Origin: Phoronis australis
Taxonomy: Eukaryota; Phoronida; Phoronidae
Direction of reading: 5' to 3'
NCBI GenBank assembly: GCA_002633005.1
Contig: NMRA01000645.1
Location: 124,001-188,000 of the forward strand
DNA: 64,000 nucleotides
Shown piece after piece: positions 35,641-48,637 of this stretch. Below the pieces are notes generated by a model. That model was not told where the DNA came from and did not search any database. It saw nothing but the letters and a program-made list of their open reading frames with translations. A program made the translations under genes and the position numbers. How positions within the stretch are numbered: position 1 is the first letter of the stretch; every line of letters begins with the position of its first letter.

Positions 35641-38600
35641 AGTATTGGTGCTGCTGTTCAATGAAACTTGAGGTTAAATAATTTATGGAAAGGTCAAAAT
35701 GGACAATTTTGATAATTGTTATTGTGTGAAATTGTTGTCGAACATTTATTAAAAGACTTTTGCAGCATTTATTGAGTTTGGGGTGTAAACAAATACGGAT
35801 GCTTTGACATAAAATCAGTATGGTTCGATTGCCGGTTGTCATAAAAGATGTATTTGCATGCTCCTAACTATGCTAATGTATAACAGGAACTAAATGACAA
35901 TGCTATTTAAACATCATCTGTGCTAAACAAAGTGCAGTTGAATTCGTTGACAACTTCTAAATGTGAAAACAAAAAATTCTGCAAATAGGTGACCTTTGCA
36001 CTATTGACGTACCTTGGGGGCTCACATAGCCCGCATCATGCAGTGTTATTTCCCAGCACAACAAAAAGCGTATTAAAGGCAATAAAAGTGTCACTGACAT
36101 GCATCACAAATAAACAACGTTGGGTGTCTAGTCTTGGTACAAAGGGTAAACTTATTCAAATGCATAGATGGTTGTGGCCTGAGCATGACTTTCCATCCAA
36201 ATTGCCAATCAATCTGTGCATGTTCAGATCACAACACAATGGCTTCTTGAACTTGTCATGAGCCCTTAGTCAATATCTTTAACGAGGGTAATATTTAAAC
36301 TAATTTGCAATTGATCTTCCTATTGGTCTATAGTCTTTGTTGCTTAGGCGATGTTGCATAAACGACACGGAAATTAACCAATGATTAATTTAAATCTAGG
36401 TTTGTAAGGCAGTTGTAATGTAAGCGTTGTATACCTTTGGGTACTTATGAAGGTTGTGCACTCGGAAAGGTTCCTGTTTCATAGCAATTTCCCTGCAGAA
36501 GGATCTTTTTCAGATTAAATTCCCCCAGCTCTAAAACAACTCGCTTTAGGGGTTTGAAACTGTCTGAAAGGCTCATATTTTGCCAATAGTCAGATTTTGA
36601 GATCAAGTTTGATGTCTGTTATTCAATGGAGAAAACTGGTTCTCAAAACGCAAGACACGGGAAAGTGACTACTATTACCAAGACTTTGCTACATTACCTA
36701 CGGAATGAGTTCACACCTATTTTGAAAGGTTACAGTCCAGGGCCTCTTCCAAGGTACTGACTTAAGTTCATCTTTGACTTAAGCCCGAGACTCAGTTTTC
36801 TCAACTTCCGAACTTTGAAACTTGCACACTTGGTAATGTAGTCAAAATTAAGACGAAACTTTAGGAAAACTGAAGATCTCTTTCTTGAAATGGACTCTTC
36901 TCTTAAAGATTGGTTGAAATTTAAGATATCTTTTAGCCAAGTCAGTTTTCTTGGAGTGTGTCCCTTGGTTATACACTTGCCTATTATAGTGCTTTAAGCT
37001 GATCGCTAAACTGAAATGCGATTGCTTCAAATTCTGATGAAACAATAATACTGTAAGTAAATTCTGAACAAGGGTGACTTTCTTATTGGAAGCTTCCAAC
37101 AAAATGGTCCATTCTGAGGTTGTGTAGGACCTTAGAAAATTTGTCCAATCTGGCTGAAGTTAGAACATCATATCTGAAAAATGGCTGACGAGATTCATTT
37201 GAATCTTCCAGATAACGTGCTTCATGTACTGACCTCCAAAACTGTTTTAGGAATCGTTTTTAAGATGTTCCAGCTTTGCATGTGGGTTATAATAATAGAA
37301 CTTTTATAATTTTCATCAAACAAAAATGGAATGACAATTTAGAAACTATTGAGATGTTTTAGAGGTTTCATCTGTAACATTTGTATCCAATGAAATTTTC
37401 AGATTTTATTGAGCATTTTGATTGGTGTTTCCGTTTTCAACACATTTTTACTAGAGTCCATGCTTTCATAATCTGGACACCTCTTACTTAGCCACATGTC
37501 ATACATAACCTTTGACCTCAAAACAGATGAGCAGTTGTCTGGTTGCTTCAGCTCTCACTTCCTTGGAGGAATCTCCACTATGCAAACACCAAGGCAATCT
37601 GCTACAGACAAAACATTGATTGTAAAAGTGCATAACAAAGCAGAAATCTGCTCCTGTTGAGCTATGGCAGTATTGCTAGTAATTATGTCTGGTTATTGAC
37701 TGAAGAGCTCTGGTGATCTCCACTGAACAACTGTTAGTTAGGGGCAGACCGCATAGATTATGTTGAATTGAGAGAGTGAGTCATGCACTGAAACTATCTG
37801 GTCTCTGTGCATGGGTGATTATTGGCCTGACTGAGGATTGTGCTGTATCTTCACCTGGTTCAAATGGTGAGTGCTATATGGGCTTCTGGCAATAGCATAA
37901 TTGTGGCTGAATGACTTGTGTTGTCAATTGTAAGCTTGGTGTTAAGTGTACTGAGCCCCACGTTCTGAAGTAATGTTTTACTTGTGAAATGAGACCAGAA
38001 ACTGGTCAAGTGCTTAAGCCTACTGTGTTGGTTGGCATACTAATTTGTAGTGAATGAAAAAGTGTTAAAGAAGTATTCCGCTGCTGTGTAACTGTCGATG
38101 TTGAGTTGAATTCTCATCTGAAATGCTCGGGGGAATTGAAAGCAATACCACTCACATCCAATCTCGAATTGTTGTTGAGTAGTGAATGAAAAAATTTGAA
38201 GAGGTATTTCATCGCTGTTTAAGTTGTGGACGTAGAATTCTTATTGAAGCGCTTTGGGGTTTAAAAACATTGCCACTCCCATCCATCTCTAATTGTTGCT
38301 AAATGAGGTGGCAGCATAAGGCACAGCTGTGCCAGTTTCAAATCCACAGTTTTACTGTTGGCTTATGCCAACAGACTCTGTGAGTCGCTGAAGGTTATGA
38401 TATTCTTGTTGGTGATGGAAATGGAATCCTGTCATGGTAAAGAATATTGTCAGACGGACTTTATGAGAGTGTAAGGCCTAATTCAATTTTTGTTTTTAAC
38501 CAGCTTAATAGTGAGAAATGTAGCTTAAGAGTTGGTTTTTGCATCCTGGTGTTTGTGGTCACAAGTTCTTCTTCATCTTAACTCTGTCTTTGGGTGCCAT

Positions 38601-40832
38601 TAAGAACAATATGTCCATATGGCTATGTTAAGAATGTCCTGATGCTAGTTAGTTTGTTTTGTAACATGATATCAGAACCAATCACTGTTGTATTGTTACC
38701 TCTAAATATGACTTCACCGTTTTTTGTGGGTCAGGACTTAAGATTTTGTGCTCGTGTCCCATGGCATGGGCAGGAAATACTGGCTAGTTTAGGACATGGG
38801 AAATATAAAAGTGTATTTCATCCGTGGCTCATCTAGAAATTAGTGTGAAGGCGCCTTTTAGTTTAATTTTAGTTTATTTTTTATTTTACGACATCCCTGG
38901 AAACGGCGTGACAGTCTCTTGCGACAAAGTCTCCCCTATTGCCTGCCTCTAGACTTAATATGGTATACTTGCCTTGTTCTAACAGGCAGTGAACTCTTTC
39001 ACGAAGCATCATTTGAAATAAATTAGAAAAATTTAGAAAAATTGGTGTCTCACCATTTATGCACTGGTAAGGAGAATAAACGTGTTTTGTTTTCACCTGG
39101 CGGTTTAGAAGGAGTAGAACCGGTTAAGGATGACCTCATTAGATGCCTTGAATGCTTAGTTTTAAAGGTGCCCAATTAAGGCCTTACTTCCTGTATGAAA
39201 TTGAACTGTTTACAGTCGTTAGGTCTCTGACCTTTATAGCACTGCTAAAATGAAAATGATTGACAGAACAATTAACAGTTTTAATCTGTCAGTTTAAATA
39301 AACTGTGAGATGTTTTGATATTACCAACTATGTATTACCTGGCAGCCTATCGTCGCATGTCGTTACATGCACTGAGGCCCCCATGCGCCACACCTGACAT
39401 AGTCGGGAACACAAACCCTCAAACACAATATCAATTCATGTGTACATGGATGTCAACACTGTTTGGGTCCTTGTATTGGATGGTTGGTCCAAGTCCTCTG
39501 ACTGACCTCCAATACCTATGGGCACCTCTTCTCATTCAGTGCTGATTTGAGGAGCTCCACCCCTTGGGATATGATGGCTATCCATGTTAGAAATCCTCTG
39601 ATGTACCTGTCTGTGCCCATGCCCTCAGTCTATGACCTGAGAGTGAGATGTGACAATCCTTAATGGCATTGGGGACCTTGTGTCCTCTTCACAATGTGGA
39701 ATATGTGTAAAGTGGCAAGGGCACCCATGTTCTTAAACAAGCTTGTGGTACTTAAACAGAGAACTGACTTTAGGCACTGTATTCAGATTTGATGGTTAAT
39801 AGTGTTAGAGGACTATGTCTTCATGTATGATGGTTTGTTGATTTCTATTGGGTACCCGCACTTCAGTAACTGTGTTCTTGTGGTCGCATCTTTTGCAACA
39901 AGTTTCATGCAGTTTCACTCTAGGTTTATTGTGTACATTCATTTGTCCAACTGGAATTTACAAGATTTTGATTTTGGAGCACAAAATGATATTGATTTTT
40001 TGCTGAAGTACTGACTGAACTATGCAGAAAATAATGAGCTGTAAACTGAACTTACTTGAAGTAAAATGGCTACCTTTCGCCAGTGCCTGTTAGGGTGACA
40101 TTTATGCTGTTTTTACCTATTGTCAGGAATCTAGTCACAGCTCTGACCTTGATAATGTTCTGATCCTTGACAAGGTTTGAACAGGGAGTCAAGGAGTGTA
40201 TCTATGAAAGAACTGAAAACCCATCTTTAACCAAAGAGGAGGCATAAAGTCCTAGTAGCACACATTTTTAACCCTTATTGAGTGGTTAGAAGAAGTTATA
40301 CAGAACCACGCAGTACCTATCCCATAACCAATACACACTTCCTAGTCGAAGAAAGTTTGAATAAACATGCCAATGATGATGTGGAACTGAAGAACACATC
40401 ACCATTTTGAACTAACCACGAAATCAGAAGTATGATACATTCAGGAACCCAGCTTAATATGCTGGCTGTGCGGCTGTTGCGAGCGTGCAAACAGGGATAA
40501 ATAATTGACAGCGGACCTTAACTTTGATAAACTAAAATAGGGACAGTTTGTATTGAAGTTGTTGACAAAATGTGGCAAATGAATTTTGGCAGAAATTATT
40601 TCGCCGTTCTCGGACCTGCAACCGATGACCTGGTGCTGGCCGAGACCAGCACTGGTGGAAAGCAAAGGCATGCGGTCGCTGCCTTTTTTATTGGAATAAA
40701 CGGTACAATCAAGTGCTGTATACATACATAGATGGTTTTAAACACTTGCATATAATTATGGACTAGTCAGTCCTGTGCCAACACTTGAATAACAAGGCTA
40801 GACTATGGGTGTTTTACTGGGTGTACTGGTAA

Positions 40833-41113
40833 GGGCTCTATTTCATGAAAGTGATAGAAGACGTAAAGCAGAAATTTGATCACATGCTCCACACAATTAT
40901 TTCAGAAAAAAACATCAAATCTCACATGAGCTAAAGTGCAAAGTCTCTGATAATATACAAGTAACTGCTAGTTACTAGTACAATTACTAAGAAGTATTTG
41001 TAGTCTGTGATGCAGTCGTAATTACTTGGCTAAACCTTTTATAAGCATTTGTGAAGTGTGTACGTTAGATCAATTTTCTGTCTGAAGTCAAAGTCACTTT
41101 CATGAAACAGGCC
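40833..41113. mobile_element. MITE family N, copy 1 (TTTCATGAAA ends)
   Basis: The left end GGGCTCTATTTCATGAAAGTGA and the reversed right end GGCCTGTTTCATGAAAGTGA form an inverted repeat. The 281-bp interior (GCAAAGTCTCTGATAATATACAA, TAATTACTTGGCTAA, TTCTGTCTGAAGTC) recurs twice at 52541-53033. Confidence 0.6.
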
Positions 41114-41310
41114 AAAGTTGTACACCTCTGCCGTCTTAATGACCGTTTCGCGTCAGAATCGTTCCACTTTTCATCTTTTTAATAATGCCGATACTGTTGT
41201 GTGGTTTTGAAAAGCTGCATGATATAGTCTAAAACACTTTCCAGTTGTCCAGCTCCTTACAGGAGTGTGTTAACAGTCTTTCATCATTTGTGCTATGCGG
41301 TCCTTAAGTC

Positions 41311-41700
41311 CCATCTACACACAGCCTACTCTAGGACAACTTGCTTTAGTGCAACTTACCTCACTTTTAAGTCGAGCGTACACACACACGTTTAACTAGG
41401 GTAAGGCGGAGGTTGTGCATGACAATGAACACCTAATGCGAATGTGGAGCACAAAAGAAAACCCGTTTGTATATAATCGCATCTGATAATTACTTCTGCC
41501 CTACCCCACTTTTGCAGCCACACAGCAATTACAAGTGGCGTAAATTGCCTTAGAACAAGTTACCCCACCTCTATAATGTGGAATAAATTGTCACTAGTGG
41601 GGTAAGTTGCGCTAGTTTAAATAGCATCCAGACAACACTCAAGCCTAGCGACGACTTGTTCCAGGAGTAAGCTGTTCTGGGATAAGCCTGTGTGTGATGG
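41311..41700. mobile_element. MITE family M, copy 2
   Basis: CCATCTACACACAGCCTA at the left pairs with CCATCACACACAGGCTTA (right end reversed). Subterminal GGGGTAAGTTGCGCTAG and TTACCCCAC motifs repeat in both directions. It is the best-preserved family M copy and lies in the opposite orientation to copy 1 at 13995-14446. Confidence 0.65.
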
Positions 41701-43905
41701 AACTTTACGTTCACAAAGGAGGAACATTTAATTTGGGATGTGGCAATTGGATGTGGTCATATAGATATTGGGTGTCCTGCTGTGCCTCTGGGTTAACCGT
41801 TATATTGCTCAAATATGTGTTGCTTAGACGGCAACTAAATGATCCAATTCAAGGCTATTATGCCGGGTCTCAGTCAACTGAAGATTAATTGTGTCCGATT
41901 TGTATTAGATTATGTCTGGATATTAGATGGATGATACTACGATCAATTCCTGGGAGTATCATTTTTTATTCCTTGCGGTCTTGGTTCTTCAAATTGTCTG
42001 TGGGGAAGCAGTAACTCAAAGTCAATTTGCTGAGAGAAAAGTTCTATCTAGTGCATCGGTTATTAATAAACTAGTCCTGCTTGGTGCGGGAGAGTATTGG
42101 AAGATCAGTCAACACAACATTATGGTAACAGTACATGTGGTAAAAATTCTGCGGCTTCTGTCAAAACCTATCTTTTGATTTTAGGTCACTCGTTGTTATC
42201 AAATCGTTCCTTGCATATTTTAGAAATGAATTCAAGTTCTGAGAACAACTGACGAGTCGTTATTTTTTTAGACCACGCCCAATAAGTTTTCTTGTGATGG
42301 TTGGTTAGTTTCAGTCGCCAAGGCAGCGTAAACGTGAGTGGGGAAGTCCAGGTGATTTCTTGTAACCATTGTCAATTCAAACAACGTATAAGAACACGAT
42401 GACGTTGCAGTGGAAGAGTGAATATGCTTGTGAAGATAGTAGGTGTTTTTAACTCCGGCATTGATTTAGGGCAACCTATCTGGTTGTGGTAAATGTAAGA
42501 ACTTCAAGACTTTTGCTGAAGTTGATGACCTGAGTTTTTTTTTTCAAAATGCGATATTCACCTTTAATTTTCATTGCTAACTTGAATGTTTCTTTAAATG
42601 TATAATTTGTCTCAAATATGCAGCTTAATTGGGAGGATTTTCATTAATTTTAATTACATAATGAGTCTAGCATTGCGCACCAATCTCTGGTACTCATACT
42701 GTGCTGTTGGCTCAATATCAAAATGAAATGCACAATCACTAATTTACCTTGAAAACTGAAAGTGTGCCATTTATTTCCATGCTTTATTTTCCAATTAATA
42801 TGGTGTGAAACAAACCTTGTGCAAAGCCATAACTCTCGTTTAGGTTGCGGTCAGTCTGCCTCATTCTGAAGTTCCGTCTACATGTAGTATTTCCTATACA
42901 AAAATAGAGTAATTAAAAAATATACATTTAATGAAGTTGTAAATTTTCGTTTTATTTTCATATTGCTGTAAACTGGTATGAGCATAGTAATCATACACTT
43001 ATTATTTTTGTAACAACCTAAAGTGCAGGAAATGGAAATCATTTGAAACAGCTTATCAATCAGTTCGCTACAAAAATGTCAGAAGAGGACCGAAAATTTA
43101 GTCATATTATATCTCCAAATATTGATACCCGACCTCTGGCAAATCTAATTATCGGCCATTTCAGGTCTTTCAAAGTTGGAAGCTTTTAGCAGTTTTGAAC
43201 ATTAATTTTTCTTTAGAGCAGTGGTCGATTGTAATAAAATTTGGTCATTTGTTTTATTATAGTCTATGACCGAGGGAATCGTATCCTAATTTTTTCCGTC
43301 AACGGTGGTTTCGGCCTTCAAATATGAAGACTTGATGGCTCATATCACATATTTGAGGGAAATCAAAAATCTTGAGACAGTGTTTCCAGAGTGTTGACAT
43401 TAAGTAGCCTAAGCACGAAGTCGCCTGCAGTTTCAAGTATCAGAAACTGAAAAAGGTCAGGGTTTGTCATGAAGAATATAGACTTGAACATATCCTGTGG
43501 AAAATGATTATCAATCAAGTTGTTGGCAGACTCGGTCTTCAGTAACGCATTTGGTGGATTCTTCTTTCGATTATCAAGAAGTCAAAAATATCAGAACTTT
43601 GGTGTCAAATTCTGAGATACGTACATCTGTTCAAAACCTCTTAATTCATCAAAATGCATTTAAGGCAGATTGCATAATTTCTGTTTGTTTTCGTTGCCGA
43701 CAATAAACATCATCAAAGACTTCAACATGCAAGTAGGCTTTTTCTGCTACCAAATGTTTTTGAAATTTATTTTCACTATGCAATGGAGAACAGAAATGTC
43801 GTCATTATAAACATAATGGCGTTAGCAGCCTTGATGATTGTTTGTTCTAGGTCATAAGTTATTATTTAGGTTCCTCTCATTTTTGCTTCAATCTCGTTAT
43901 TTCAG

Positions 43906-43986
43906 TCGTAATCTGGAAATTCTTCTTGACGACAACGAGACGACGCGAAAGAACAAAGTGAGGCACTACTATAGCGATGTCGTAAC
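43906..43986 (+). CDS. IQCJ-SCHIP1-like gene, linker exon (residues 116-143)
   Basis: TTATTTCAG|T completes codon 116 (Thr), and 26 codons follow to GTAAC|GTAAGT (phase 2). The peptide RNLEILLDDNETTRKNKVRH links the acidic helix to the second IQ motif, in the position of the NNIEKYPLN-type linker of human IQCJ. It ends YYSDVV. Confidence 0.7.
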
Positions 43987-44455
43987 GTAAGTATGGATAT
44001 CTGTGATCAAAGACACTCGCATTAAATTGCACAAAGTGGTATCTCTTTGCACCAGCCACATCTTGCATCAACTAATCCCTTATGATTTAGTTCATCCAAG
44101 AATTGCACAAACGCTCGCTGGAAGATCCCTGTTTCTGAGCAGTCTGTGATGATTAGAAATGCAGCCGAATGCGTCTTTGAGAGATTTCTTCTCAGATAGA
44201 TTCGGTGGATAAATTACTAATGGAAACTTGATAAATATGGATTTATATATTTGCCTGCAATTTACATGCCTTAAAGCAATGCTTTTAGTGTCAGGGAAAT
44301 AAGCCACTGACGTCTGATCTCTCTTTAGCTGCCAGATTCTGTCAAGAATACGTTGGTACAAGCTGTGAGTCCTGAGATGGAGAAGGCGAAATTGTTTTCA
44401 CGAACATATATTTGTTGACCATTAATGATGTTTTCATTGTTCTTTGATTCTCCAG
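43987..44455 (+). other. Intron 5
   Basis: The intron runs GTAAGT at 43987 to CTCCAG ending at 44455. An 89-codon minus-strand open frame within it has no recognisable features. Confidence 0.7.
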
Positions 44456-45401
44456 AATTCAGCGAGCGTGGAGAGCCTACAAACGACGTCAGTCACAGCA
44501 TGACTTGGACATGCTTCAACGATTAGACTCGGGTATTGACGAGAAAATGTCTAGCTCAACGACTGCAGATAGTTTATTGAGTTCACGGGAGGCCTGGGGT
44601 GAAGACATGCCCCTATTGGCGACATCTGTTGAATTCAGTGAAGGTTATGATGAAGACAAAGACACTGACGACACAGTCGGACACAGTAACAGTAAAATGC
44701 CAAATGTCCCGCTGTTGGCATTGGTCAATAAAAAGGCACCAGACTCAGAGTGCGAATCTGATTACTCTGAGGTGTCTGAACCAGTGAGAGATAATTTGAT
44801 TCATGATCACATCCATAACAAACAGGTCGTGGACGTAGATAGTTCACCGCGTCACCTGTCACCAAGTGCAGACGAAACCGAAGAAGAGTTTGCAAAGCGT
44901 GTTCGCAAAATGAACTTCCTCAGCTTGGCGCAAGAATTTGCCGAGTTGAAGAAAGTGACCCCTGATGCCCTGCCCTTTGACCTTCATAAGGGCAAGGACG
45001 CAAGTCCAAGTAGTGAAAGCAGTGGTTCAGCATCGTCAAGACAGTCGGCATCAGTCACACCATGTGACATGGATAAACCAATCACTGGAGTCAATACCAC
45101 TGACAGTAGACCAAACACAGTGAAGCAAGCATGGGCAAAAGAAGCCAGTGCTAACAAATCTGCTTGTGGTGATTTAATAGATTTTGATTCAGATTGCTCA
45201 CATGGTGTGAAAAAAACCACAAGACTAGGCACGGAACTTAGCAGTGCCGCTCAAGACATGGCTTCTAAATTTGAAAGTGCCAAACTAGAGAGCTTGGATC
45301 AGTTTGACGTGTACAATGTGGAAACTGCGCTACCCAAGATGGATTGGAAAGCACTGGAAGTACAGCTGTTGCGTGCTGCGGAGGAAGAGGAGAATAGGAA
45401 G
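44456..45401 (+). CDS. IQCJ-SCHIP1-like gene, large exon with second IQ motif and SCHIP1 block (residues 143-458)
   Basis: The exon starts TCTCCAG|A, completing Thr143, and encodes 315 further codons to AATAGGAAG|GTAAGA (phase 0). The second IQ motif, IQRAWRAYKRR (144-154), is near-identical to the IQRAWREY motif of human IQCJ-SCHIP1. Next come a Ser/Asp/Glu-rich disordered region (about 164-285), a compact block FAKRVRKMNFLSLAQEFAEL (288-307), more Ser-rich linker (about 324-378), GDLIDFDSD (381-389) and PKMDWKALEVQLLRAAEEEE (436-455). The last matches the PPMDWEALEKHL block of vertebrate SCHIP1. The family binds schwannomin/merlin (NF2) and ankyrin G in vertebrates and acts in Hippo signalling in Drosophila. 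The coiled-coil C-terminal SCHIP1 domain is missing because the gene leaves the window. Confidence 0.85.
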
Positions 45402-48190
45402 GTAAGAGTTGTCCCTATTATTTTGTCTTGCCCGGTGAAGATAGGGTGCTAAATTATCTAGGGTCATTCTGTAACCTAGCAAGATACCAGCAAGTGAAAG
45501 TTTATGATATCGTGGGTTTTGTTAATAATGCATGTCGATGTATTGCTAAGACTTGCGTAGTCCTGCCAAATTTGCAACTGACCTTATGGAACGTTACTTC
45601 GTAACTCTGGAACTTCAAGAGATGCTGTGAGACGTCTAAGTGGTTTGAATGGAAACAGTAAATTTTTTCTCCCATAATTCAGTATTCCAGCCTTGTCACC
45701 ATTCTCTTCAGTGGCAAATATTTTGCTAGAGTCCGCATTAAACATGCCCCAGGTACTCGTGGACACTTGCCTTTCACTCACATGATGTTGAGAAGATGTG
45801 CGTGATCTTGTAAAGATCTGCGTGATGTTGCGAAGACCTGCATGATCTTGCAAAACTTGCTGTTGGAGTTGGAAACTGTCGGTGACATTTGCCTCCTTTT
45901 CCAAGTAGGTTGCCTCATTTAGGTACGGAAGATGAAAACCTTTGTTTGGAACAATGTAACCTGTAGTTGTGCTCAGTGAGTCTAGGAGGTGCCAATGCTT
46001 TTGCCAGAATGAGCACTTTTCCTGACAGAAATCCAAAAGTTAAGCACGTATAGCACAGAGGATTACTTGTTCAGTTACCAGTAAAAGAAATGGAAATTCA
46101 CTTGGGCTTTTAAGCTCATTATCAGTCTGAATTTTAGCTAAAAGTACCCCAGATACGAAGTCAGTTGTTTAGGCACTTGATTTGTTGCAAAATGTGGAAA
46201 CCACACAGGTAAGATTGTGAATGTGTGGCCACTAGATAACGGTGTAACTGATTTATCCTTGAGCCACCATTCTTCCCGAGCTTCTGAGTACATTTGTACC
46301 AGAAGTTGGGGGTGATGCAGAGTAGCTGACAACTGGGGAAACTCAGAACAAAAAGTGTTTCCTGATATAGTCAAAAGGTGTCATTAGCTGTTGTATCGTG
46401 ATGAATTCCCCATTCAATACTGGATCACATATACCTTTGAAAATCACCATGTATCTTATGTCAATCTGACAATTGACATTAATGTTTACATTTTTCATTA
46501 GGAAATGTTTAAGCATGCATTCGTGTAGTTTTGACGAGTCGGTAAACCAGAATCCATGATGATCTTAGACGAATGGCCATGGAGCTCTTTGCATATATGG
46601 TATCAGTGACTGAAATCTAAAATTTATTTTTTCATTCGCTCAACCCATTTTCTGATGCCCTCGTTATAATTACCATGGTCTAACATAACAACTGTTGTGT
46701 TGAGATATTTGTCCTGTATTTTGAAAGTTTGTACGCGTTCACATATTTCAATTAGAAATTGAAAATGGAAAAAGGTAGACCTGACTTTCGAGCAATTCTC
46801 AAACTCAGAAATGCAAATTGCTTGTTGTATGGAATGAAGCAATATCTCTGAGATTTTCAATCAGCGTCGTATTTTGGATAGGGCTTAGAACATTTTCAGA
46901 ACTGCGATAATTATCTGCAAAAAACTTACATGACAATTACAGTGCAGGGCAGACAACTTTTCTTGGAAACTATGCTTATGCAATAAATAGTAGAATGCCA
47001 CTGCTCATCGGGTTTTCATTTGTCGAAAGAAAGGTCACTGACTTAATTTCGAAAAATTATTACCTTTCGTAGTTCAAACAGATGAATATGGAGTCATTTA
47101 GAAAGAAAATACATTTATGTTTAATGTTTCTGCGTTGTATACTGTTCATGAAAATATTCTTAGTCCACCGTGACGACTCTGTCAATTGAACTAGACAAAA
47201 TATGAGGTCAATTTTAAGTAGGAATTTGAGAAATCAGACAAACAATTTGTGCCTTACGTGATAGTTGAGTTAAGCACAGTCATATTGTGTTAAGCTGTGG
47301 CATTACAAGGTTTAATGGAGAATGAACTGTAATCATGCATTTGTAACCCAAACAAGCTGACCTACCTTCCGCATTTAGAAAATACAGTGTGATGTGGCCA
47401 CGCCATGTTGTCAATCGTATCCAAAACCGCGATGTTAAAGCAAGAATCGGTTTTGCATTCTTGGTAGCAAAGAGCACATAGCTTTATGGTAAAATAGAAC
47501 TGTTGACATGATCGGGATAATTGTCCGTGCACGTTCATTATAAAATACCATGAGGTTTTAGCTCTGAGAGTTAAGTCGTCAATGATGAAGGGCGACGTAT
47601 GAAGCTGCTAGTTTTAGGGTTCCCCGTCCATTTCGGTCAATGCAATGGAACTCGATATTCACGTAGAACTCATATCTGAAGATAATGAAAATTAAAAGCA
47701 TGAAAATTTTGAAACATCCAGTTGAGAAAACAGATCAAATTTGAGTCTAATACTGGAATAAAAATTTACAAAAATTAGCGACATTGTGTCAGTAAGTTCA
47801 AGTGGGTTAAAGCATTCAGAATAGAATGTATTTGTAACTTCTTTTCTTGCTTTTCATCTTACACAAGCATTTATGAAAGCAAAATTTCAACTGGGAACAG
47901 GACGAAAATTGAAAAACGGTGCCACCAGTGGTTATTTTAGGAGCTATTTTTGTGATCTGGATTCCCTGGTTTCAACCTGAATATTCAAATTTGACATGGG
48001 ATGTTAAGGTCAACGTATTAATCGAACTAATCTTTTTTTCTCAAACTATCCATCGTTCACTGACCTTGTAATTAAGGGACTGCAGTGTACTTTGAAAATG
48101 CATATTTATCCAATCAGCAGAGAAAACAACCAAGCATAAAACTTGACAAGCTTAGTCTGAGTATATGAAGGCATTGTCATTCATTTCTAA

Positions 48191-48390
48191 AGGTGCTTTC
48201 CCATTAGGGCAACTTTACTCTACTGAGGCTTCGCCAAAACTTTGCTTACCTTTCCCACTAAACACTGACATCAGAGTTATCGTTATGACAAAAAAATAGC
48301 GCTGTTCATTCGTACCAATATCTGTACATTCATATTTATTTAGGTGCGTCTATTGAGAGCATATCGGTGATGCCACAATAACAAAGAATA
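48191..48390 (+). repeat. MITE fragment related to 6050-6370
   Basis: GGTGCTTTCCCATTAG is followed by CTTCGCC and TTTGCTT motifs and then TCTATTGAGAGCA...ACAATAACAA. The same parts occur in 6050-6370 in another order, so both are rearranged copies. Confidence 0.35.
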
Positions 48391-48637
48391 TAATGTTTTG
48401 CGGGGTATCTCACGGATGTTATTAGATTTACTTGGCAACCAACCAAGCCACTCTGATGGTTTGGTTTTATCATTCCACCAACATTTGGGGCAGCTGCTGG
48501 TTGTTGGATGGCAACCAATCAACTCCATTTGATCGCCTCTTCACTTGGCCACCAGGTGGGGCAGTGTAAAGCAGTCAGAGAGAATGACAGTGAGTTACTT
48601 GGTTGCCATCTAACAACCAATAGCTCCTCTATCTGAC

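Larger units (their letters stand above)
34859..43905 (+). other. Intron 4, about 9 kb, repeat-bearing
   Basis: The intron runs GTAAGT at 34859 to TTTCAG ending at 43905. It holds MITEs (40833-41113, 41311-41700) and dispersed repeats near 35370-35640 and 37090-37250 that recur elsewhere in the window. No additional in-phase exon was recognised, and open frames are short and unremarkable. Confidence 0.6.

Noticed and set aside
45584-46036. 150-codon minus-strand open frame just after the large SCHIP1-like exon
   Set aside because: It has no domain or homology that I recognise and a locally repeated GATCTTG/GATGTTG motif explains part of it; this length can occur by chance.
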